Positions 60,501-64,000 of a DNA stretch of 64,000 bases are shown in pieces (position 1 is the first letter of the stretch; the number at the start of each line of letters is the position of its first letter). The notes under the pieces are model-generated. The model made no database searches, had not been told where the DNA came from, and saw only the letters and a program-made list of their open reading frames with translations. The DNA is taken from positions 1 to 64,000 of the forward strand of contig NZ_RAVT01000028.1 of assembly GCF_013464915.1 (NCBI RefSeq). The letters run 5' to 3'. The stretch is from Stenotrophomonas maltophilia. GTDB taxonomy: Bacteria; Pseudomonadota; Gammaproteobacteria; Xanthomonadales; Xanthomonadaceae. Position numbers and translations under genes: made by a program.

Positions 60501-62036
60501 CGTTGCATCGTTGGCAGCTTCGACACGCTGGACTTCGAGCAGGCGCGCGTTGTGACTGAATGTTGTCTCGTTACCGGCAAAGTCCACCGATGACTGCACC
60601 ATGCCATTCCCATCATAGGTCTTGGCCCTGGCGGTGTTGCTGCACCCCAGACACAGCTCATCGAGGGACGCGAGCCGGGCGACACGATGCTTCACATCGA
60701 AGCCATAGTGGCGCACCTTCCCCAAGCTGTCGGTGACAGTCGTCGTGCCATCGTCATTGAACGCTAGCAAGGTTCTATCGATGGTACCCGTCGCGTAGTC
60801 ACCGTGGACACTCAAAACACCACGCCGATAGCCATCGTAACCCCAGCTCGCGTAGCGCTGACCACTTTCATCGGTGATGCCCGTCAACGTGTGGGGCTGG
60901 GAAACACCAGTCGTCTGATCCAATTCGTTGTAGTGGTAGCGACGGACGGACTCACCGGCTGGCGCTTCCGGATAGGAAACGCTGACCAGATCCCCATCGG
61001 CGTAGCCATATCGGATGACGCGCCCGGTTGGCAACGTCACCGATTCAATCATTTGATCCTTGTATGAGAAGAGCAGACTGCGCCCTTCCGGGTCCGTAAC
61101 CCTCTCCAGCCGCTTGATCCCACCTGCGTTAACATTGGACAGCACCTGTCGTTGACCGCCAAGATTGGTGATCGAGGTAAGCAGACCATCGCGATCATAG
61201 GTTTCTATAGAACCATCGCCGCGCGAATAGGTGAATGAGCTGAGCGCCCCTCCACTCATGTGAACGCTTATCCTGCCCGCAACATCTGCATCGCTTACCC
61301 AATCATCGCCGACCGGGGTAAAGCTCTGGCGCGCTCCATTTGAGCGCCGCGCGATGATTCGATACATAACATAGTTGCCATCCGTCACCGGATAGAGCCG
61401 TGCTGAGTAGCTATGGGACCAACCTGCGCCCATCGGGAAGGGATCACCTTCAAGTGCCCGCCCGCTGTTGTAGGTTCTCTCCAAGCTCAGCGGAAAGACG
61501 CCGGCACCGACATAGTCGACTTCTTGCTGCTTTTTGTTACCGGTAGCGCTATCAATGGGGTTACTTCCATTACCACCCGCTGGAGGACAATTGCCGTCGC
61601 ACTTCGGCGAGCCGTACTCACCGGTTTCAGGATCCTCAAGATCGGGAAGTGGATACTCGGGAGGGCCGTCTTTTTGAACGCATCGCCCTGCGCGCCTACT
61701 CCATTTCTCTCCGACAGGGCAACCAAAGCGCCAGGATGCATAGGATTGCGACGGTTGGCCTACAGGGCGTAGGAAGATTCCCGTCTCTGGCGGATAGCCT
61801 TGCCTAATAACTCCGAAGCCGGGCGTGCAGTAGCTAGGTTCGGAATGACGGGCACGCGCAGACTCACACCAAGACATCGCCTGATACATCGTTGTTTGCG
61901 CCAATGCACTAGACGCTGAGGCACATCCAACCACCAGAAGACAGACAATCAGCATCCAACGCAGAGTCGCACCTGACGTCCTGCTGCGGCACCATGACCA
62001 CATGCGCGAATCCATCTTTCGTTCGATATCCAGCAC
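57522..62036 (-). CDS. RHS-repeat polymorphic toxin
   Basis: 1504 residues from a GTG at 62036 with GGAGG upstream. A signal peptide (MLIVCLLVVGCASASSALAQ) is followed by a short Cys-containing head (CPVGEKWSRRAGRC, SPKCDGNCPPAGG) and a DUF6531-like start (NPIDSATGNKKQQEVDY). Many YD/RHS repeats come next (YSYDVAHRLTAISDSQGNS, YDPLNRLV). The core ends YQREYDPAVGRYSQSDPIGL, the RHS hallmark, and FSYVSARPVQRVDPKGL. The last 130 residues are a distinct tip (CRNLRNRIEYMKKLALARHS, WMTPKYPGGRHAAVNARDW), an unidentified toxin domain. Sec export, not T6SS, is implied by the leader. Confidence 0.92.
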   Translation of the reverse strand: MLDIERKMDSRMWSWCRSRTSGATLRWMLIVCLLVVGCASASSALAQTTMYQAMSWCESARARHSEPSYCTPGFGVIRQGYPPETGIFLRPVGQPSQSYASWRFGCPVGEKWSRRAGRCVQKDGPPEYPLPDLEDPETGEYGSPKCDGNCPPAGGNGSNPIDSATGNKKQQEVDYVGAGVFPLSLERTYNSGRALEGDPFPMGAGWSHSYSARLYPVTDGNYVMYRIIARRSNGARQSFTPVGDDWVSDADVAGRISVHMSGGALSSFTYSRGDGSIETYDRDGLLTSITNLGGQRQVLSNVNAGGIKRLERVTDPEGRSLLFSYKDQMIESVTLPTGRVIRYGYADGDLVSVSYPEAPAGESVRRYHYNELDQTTGVSQPHTLTGITDESGQRYASWGYDGYRRGVLSVHGDYATGTIDRTLLAFNDDGTTTVTDSLGKVRHYGFDVKHRVARLASLDELCLGCSNTARAKTYDGNGMVQSSVDFAGNETTFSHNARLLEVQRVEAANDATGLRRIVQTDWHPSLRVPVERRILDAANVLVSRSTWTYNARGQALAATQIDPATGEARTTTSTYCEADDVAAGRCPLLGLLTQVDGPRLDVTDATSYIYYPSNDAGCATGSGSCLYRKGDLWKVVNAAGHISEVLAYDGVGRPTSVKDPNGIVTEIAYHPRGWPTIVRFDSASGAGARTTRLDYWPTGLVKRVTQPDGSSVSYSYDVAHRLTAISDSQGNSITFVLDNAGNRVAEETRDVNGELKRALSRIYNQFGQLTTEADAGANPTDFSYDANGNIASRTDALGRRSRQQYDPLNRLVLFLQDVGGLDVEVRTHYNALDKVTRVTDPKGLSTTYSYNGFGDLTGQVSPDSGASQYTVDSGGNRRTFTDARGVTASYRYDALDRVIGIAYPDTSLDVSYSYDLAPESCPADERFAKGRLGEVQHAGGSTLYCYGRLGQITRKVQTINGLTRTVRYSYSPSGNLATLVYPDGSIVDYVRDGFDRVNQIGLTRPGQARQVVVKDVAYAAFGPAIGWTYGNGRRLDRPLDLDYRAQAVNDPTPGGLSQSYSYDPVGSIVALKNGSGSQVMARYAYDALGRLTQTQDGLTATPIETYSYDSTGNRTSLKTAGGTSLYTYPATSHHLTAVDGVGRDHDASGNTVRVEGKEYVYNDANRMAAVKQDGNLLEGYAYNHLGERILRVPFGGDKQITLYDEAGQWLGDHFESGRSQQAIWLDDYPVALISSADAGSPELVYIQPDHLGTPRVVVDPVRNTAIWEWSSKSEVFGNQMPNTDPDGDGVAFDLSLRFPGQQATEATGLFYNYQREYDPAVGRYSQSDPIGLAGGISTFSYVSARPVQRVDPKGLRELQRLAGQLADTGRSSEMDTAGVVASSATAAQFMDLGAWLDPTSGNASLLGALMNSAWLTDKERRDLEYRKYKELNQQGYKRDEDPCRNLRNRIEYMKKLALARHSWDMRWMTPKYPGGRHAAVNARDWAELKILEERLRRECPDECN

Positions 62037-62431
62037 TGCACTTCCTCCATGAAGTTGGTGATCAGTTTTTCTCGACTACAACACCTTACGTAGACCGCAC
62101 AGAAGCGGCGCACGTGATAAAGCCAATCAAATAGATCGCTTTGAGTTCCCCACCCCATTGGGCTGCAGTCCCTCCCCTGTTCTCAATCGCGACGTCCGAT
62201 CGCAGAACGGGGCAAGCAACATCGAAGAGAACCTACATCATCGCTGCCCCGATGACATTGCCCATAAGCGTCATCCGGGACCAATAGCAGCAAATCTGGG
62301 CGTAGCCAAATGAGAGCGCCCCTCAGCTTCGTGCAGCAACATCCAGCACAACCGGAGTCAGACTGATGACACGAGCCCTCAACTGACGGCATTCGCCCAC
62401 GAGATCCTTCTCGCACTGTCCGGAAAAACAA
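62037..62431. other. 395-bp gap upstream of the RHS gene, no recognised gene
   Basis: Lower in GC than the flanks. It should contain the RHS promoter on the minus strand. Short frames on the minus strand lack protein-like composition. No repeats or attachment sites were recognised with confidence. Confidence 0.45.
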
Positions 62432-62457
62432 AAGAGCCCCTGTTTCCAGGGGCTCTT
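62432..62457 (-). terminator. Rho-independent terminator of the M15 peptidase operon
   Basis: AAGAGCCCCTG (62432-62442) pairs perfectly with CAGGGGCTCTT (62447-62457) around TTTC. On the minus strand the stem is followed by TTTTGTTTTT, so it ends the leftward transcript of the 84-residue ORF and peptidase genes. Confidence 0.9.
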
Positions 62458-62464
62458 CTGAACA

Positions 62465-62719
62465 TCATGGCGGAGAGAGTGGGACTTCCTTGAGAAGTGC
62501 CCTCCCCTCTTGGGCGGCTTGGGTTTCACCAATCTGGGAGGTGCCCTGGAATGTGCCCGCGGCGAGCATACCCCTTGCGGTGCAACGGATCCAGCCTTTT
62601 TTGCCGCCCTTGGAAGCGCCAATCTTGACCGTCTCCAAGCCGGCGCGGTCAGGGGAGATGACCCGTTCGCCCCCACTCTCCGCCGAAAAGGGAAGCAATC
62701 CGGTGGACTGCTTCCTCAT
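62465..62719 (-). CDS. Small hypothetical protein coupled to the M15 peptidase gene
   Basis: 84 residues. The ATG at 62719 has GAGG just upstream and overlaps the peptidase stop by 4 bp, which argues it is translated. The sequence (PFSAESGGERVISPDRAGLE, KIGASKGGKKGWIRCTARGM, ending LLKEVPLSPP) is basic and Gly-rich with no recognised domain. A strong terminator follows directly. Confidence 0.6.
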   Translation of the reverse strand: MRKQSTGLLPFSAESGGERVISPDRAGLETVKIGASKGGKKGWIRCTARGMLAAGTFQGTSQIGETQAAQEGRALLKEVPLSPP

Positions 62720-63510
62720 GTGTGCCTCAGGGCAATTGGGGCCATGGGACAGGACGCCTCAGCAAACGGTTCTGGACGGAGTCCTTTCAACGGCGGCCTT
62801 ACGCCATAGCTCCAGGGCCGGCTCACCGTCGCCCAAGACACACTGCAAAGAACGGATTCGCACGCCCAGTCCGGCGCCAGCTCCGAATCGACGCTCCAGG
62901 CCCACCGAGGTGCTCTCGGAAGGTCAGACACTGACTCCGCCTTGGCAATCACTGTTTGCAGCGATCGGCGGGGGGCAGAGCCGCCACGAATGGCCACCAG
63001 GCACTCGCTGCGCATCTCGACGTGGGGCATGTCCTTGAAGTCTTTCCAAGCGCCGCCCCACCTCAACCCGGCCTGCTGGGCCAACTCCCCGTAGCGCTGG
63101 TAGCCCTGCCGCACTTGTTCGTCCTTTAGGTCCCAGGATGGACGGCCGCGCCTGTAGATAACCATATCCGCCGCCCAGCCGTGGTTGTGGCAGCTGCTGC
63201 CTGGCCCCACCTGGGTCACGCCCTTTTGGCTAGCGAGCAGCGCGGCCTGGCGCTGTTCAGACCGGTAGCCCTCCATCAGCCGCAGGTCGTAGCCCTCGCC
63301 CTTCATCTGCAAGGCGATCCGTTCCAGCGTTGAGCGAAGCTCGGGCTGGACACCGTCCCACTGCGGGGCGTCTTTGTGGCGGTGGAACAGGCGTTTGAAA
63401 AACCCTGGCTTCTTCCCGTGGACCTCAACGGAATCGGTGGCTGGCGCGTGGGCGTGAACCATGATGGGAGCGCTGGCCAGTGCCAGCGCAAGCAACAAGC
63501 GTTGAATCAT
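62716..63510 (-). CDS. Exported M15-like D-Ala-D-Ala carboxypeptidase/endopeptidase
   Basis: 264 residues; AAGGAGG precedes the ATG at 63510. The signal peptide LLLALALASAPIMVHAHA is followed by the VanY/M15 zinc-peptidase domain: RLMEGYRSEQRQAALLASQK, then SCHNHGWAADMVIY, whose His and Asp ligate zinc, and MPHVEM with the last His ligand (about residues 75-170). It should cleave peptidoglycan stem peptides in the periplasm. After HVEMRSEC about 90 residues follow that are not part of the family (GGSAPRRSLQTVIAKAESVS onward, Trp- and Pro-rich). They may be a frameshifted tail or a fused segment, so the active form could be shorter. Confidence 0.82.
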   Translation of the reverse strand: MIQRLLLALALASAPIMVHAHAPATDSVEVHGKKPGFFKRLFHRHKDAPQWDGVQPELRSTLERIALQMKGEGYDLRLMEGYRSEQRQAALLASQKGVTQVGPGSSCHNHGWAADMVIYRRGRPSWDLKDEQVRQGYQRYGELAQQAGLRWGGAWKDFKDMPHVEMRSECLVAIRGGSAPRRSLQTVIAKAESVSDLPRAPRWAWSVDSELAPDWACESVLCSVSWATVSRPWSYGVRPPLKGLRPEPFAEASCPMAPIALRHT

Positions 63511-63568
63511 GAGTAGGCCTCCTTACTCACATAAGCGATACATCCATGCAAGCGGAGAATCGAAAACG

Positions 63569-63593
63569 CGCAAGGGGGCTTGCGGAATTTTTT
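63569..63593 (+). terminator. Plus-strand rho-independent terminator or attenuator
   Basis: CGCAAG (63569-63574), GGGG loop, CTTGCG (63579-63584), then GAA and TTTTTT (63588-63593). No plus-strand gene lies upstream within the window; it stands in the leader region of the adhesin gene, so attenuation is possible. Confidence 0.6.
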
Positions 63594-63637
63594 CCCTGTC
63601 GTAGAAGAACAGGGGTGGGGAAAAGTCGGCCCCGCCG

Positions 63638-63678
63638 CTTCCCGGCGCAACGGCCCCTCCTGCCGTTGCGCCGGGAAG
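63638..63678. repeat. Perfect 17-bp inverted repeat
   Basis: CTTCCCGGCGCAACGGC (63638-63654) and GCCGTTGCGCCGGGAAG (63662-63678) form an uninterrupted 17-bp stem with a 7-nt loop between the divergent M15 peptidase and adhesin genes. There is no U-tract directly after it on the plus strand. It is long for a terminator and could be a dispersed palindrome or RNA leader structure. Confidence 0.75.
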
Positions 63679-63763
63679 TTTCGTTGGGGGGCTTGCGCAT
63701 TCCAGGATCTGATCTATTCGTGAGTGCACACGCTCACTCATTTCAGACCCAGGAGGCCACCCC

Positions 63764-64000
63764 ATGAAACGCTCCCTCATCCACTGCGCTTTGCTGGCAG
63801 GCCTTGTTGCTGGCACGGCGCAAGCCCAGGTTCAAGTGGGCAACGGTGCAGATGCGACTGAGTTAGGTGCCACGGCAGTGGGCGATCTGGCCGGTGCAAA
63901 AGGAGGCGGCAACACCGCGCTTGGCTACTCCGCAGATGCGGATGGTGGGCCCACCCCTACTGGCCACTGCATTGGCGCGACCGCAGCGGGGGCTTACGCC
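63764..64000 (+). CDS. YadA-like trimeric autotransporter adhesin, 5' part
   Basis: 79 codons, cut by the window edge. AGGAGG precedes the ATG at 63764. The signal peptide LIHCALLAGLVAGTAQAQ is followed by head-type repeats: GNGADATELGATAVGDLAGA, GNTALGYSADADG and IGATAAGAYA, the xAxAxGxxA pattern of YadA head domains. A C-terminal barrel anchor would be expected downstream. Confidence 0.78.
   Translation, partial: MKRSLIHCALLAGLVAGTAQAQVQVGNGADATELGATAVGDLAGAKGGGNTALGYSADADGGPTPTGHCIGATAAGAYA

Noticed and set aside
62468..62485. TGGCGGAGAGAGTGGGA resembles the reverse complement of a tRNA-Ser 3' end and could mark an attachment site for an integrated element
   Set aside because: The T-loop consensus is absent, the bases encode the end of the 84-residue ORF, and no integrase or second copy is visible in the window.

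Overview
The window looks like a chromosomal segment of a Stenotrophomonas, most likely of the S. maltophilia complex. The evidence is high-GC coding DNA, GTAG-headed REP palindromes of the SMAG type (26-115 and 2409-2470), and a complete Xanthomonadales-type bacterial-killing type IV secretion system (X-T4SS) in the gene order known from Xanthomonas citri. No rRNA, tRNA, CRISPR array or insertion sequence was recognised.

Layout. 1-6.2 kb is core housekeeping and stress metabolism: an old-yellow-enzyme reductase, an EcsC-family protein, oligoribonuclease (orn), tRNA adenosine deaminase (tadA), an HxlR regulator divergent from an NAD(P)H quinone reductase, and two GNAT acetyltransferases. 6.5-28.1 kb is the T4SS island. 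It holds a lipase effector with a lipoprotein immunity candidate, an Ala/Pro-rich exported protein, a GH19 peptidoglycan-hydrolase effector beside an XAC2610-like immunity-type protein, three DUF4189 secreted proteins, and virB6, B5, B4, B3, B2, B1, B11, B10, B9, B8, B7 and virD4, all vir genes on the minus strand. 28.3-35.8 kb holds an MFS exporter, a MerR regulator divergent from a second OYE enzyme across a textbook 19-bp-spacer MerR promoter, small membrane proteins, and an FAD monooxygenase divergent from a TetR regulator. 35.9-40.3 kb holds an unassigned protein with nucleotidyltransferase-like motifs, a TonB-dependent receptor behind a Fur-like box, and a small lipoprotein.

40.5-47.5 kb is an apparent regulon: an OmpR-type response regulator and sensor kinase, a membrane protein, MacA/MacB-like exporter genes, an Arg/Glu-repeat BA14K-like protein and an EF-hand protein. 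A shared 15-bp motif, partly an 11-bp direct repeat, lies upstream of four of the units. 47.6-51.5 kb holds small secreted proteins and lipoproteins and an orphan X-T4SS effector with its own immunity candidate. 51.7-53.1 kb is an HxlR regulator divergent from an AcuI/YhdH-type oxidoreductase. 53.3-57.1 kb holds a helicase IV-like protein with a nuclease-like insertion and a C-terminal zinc finger, flanked by an intact copy and a decayed copy of one small gene. 57.1-62.0 kb is an RHS-repeat polymorphic toxin with an overlapping ankyrin-repeat candidate immunity gene. 62.4-64.0 kb holds an M15-like peptidase, an 84-residue ORF and the start of a YadA-like adhesin cut by the window edge.

How the parts fit. 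Much of the accessory content is for contact-dependent competition: the X-T4SS, three effectors with the XVIPCD C-terminal signal (lipase, GH19, unknown), their presumed immunity proteins, and an RHS toxin with an ankyrin partner. The least explained parts are the 425-residue Ala/Pro-rich exported protein, the immunity-like protein without a signal peptide, the DUF4189 trio, the 608-residue nucleotidyltransferase-like protein and the two-component/MacAB regulon motif.
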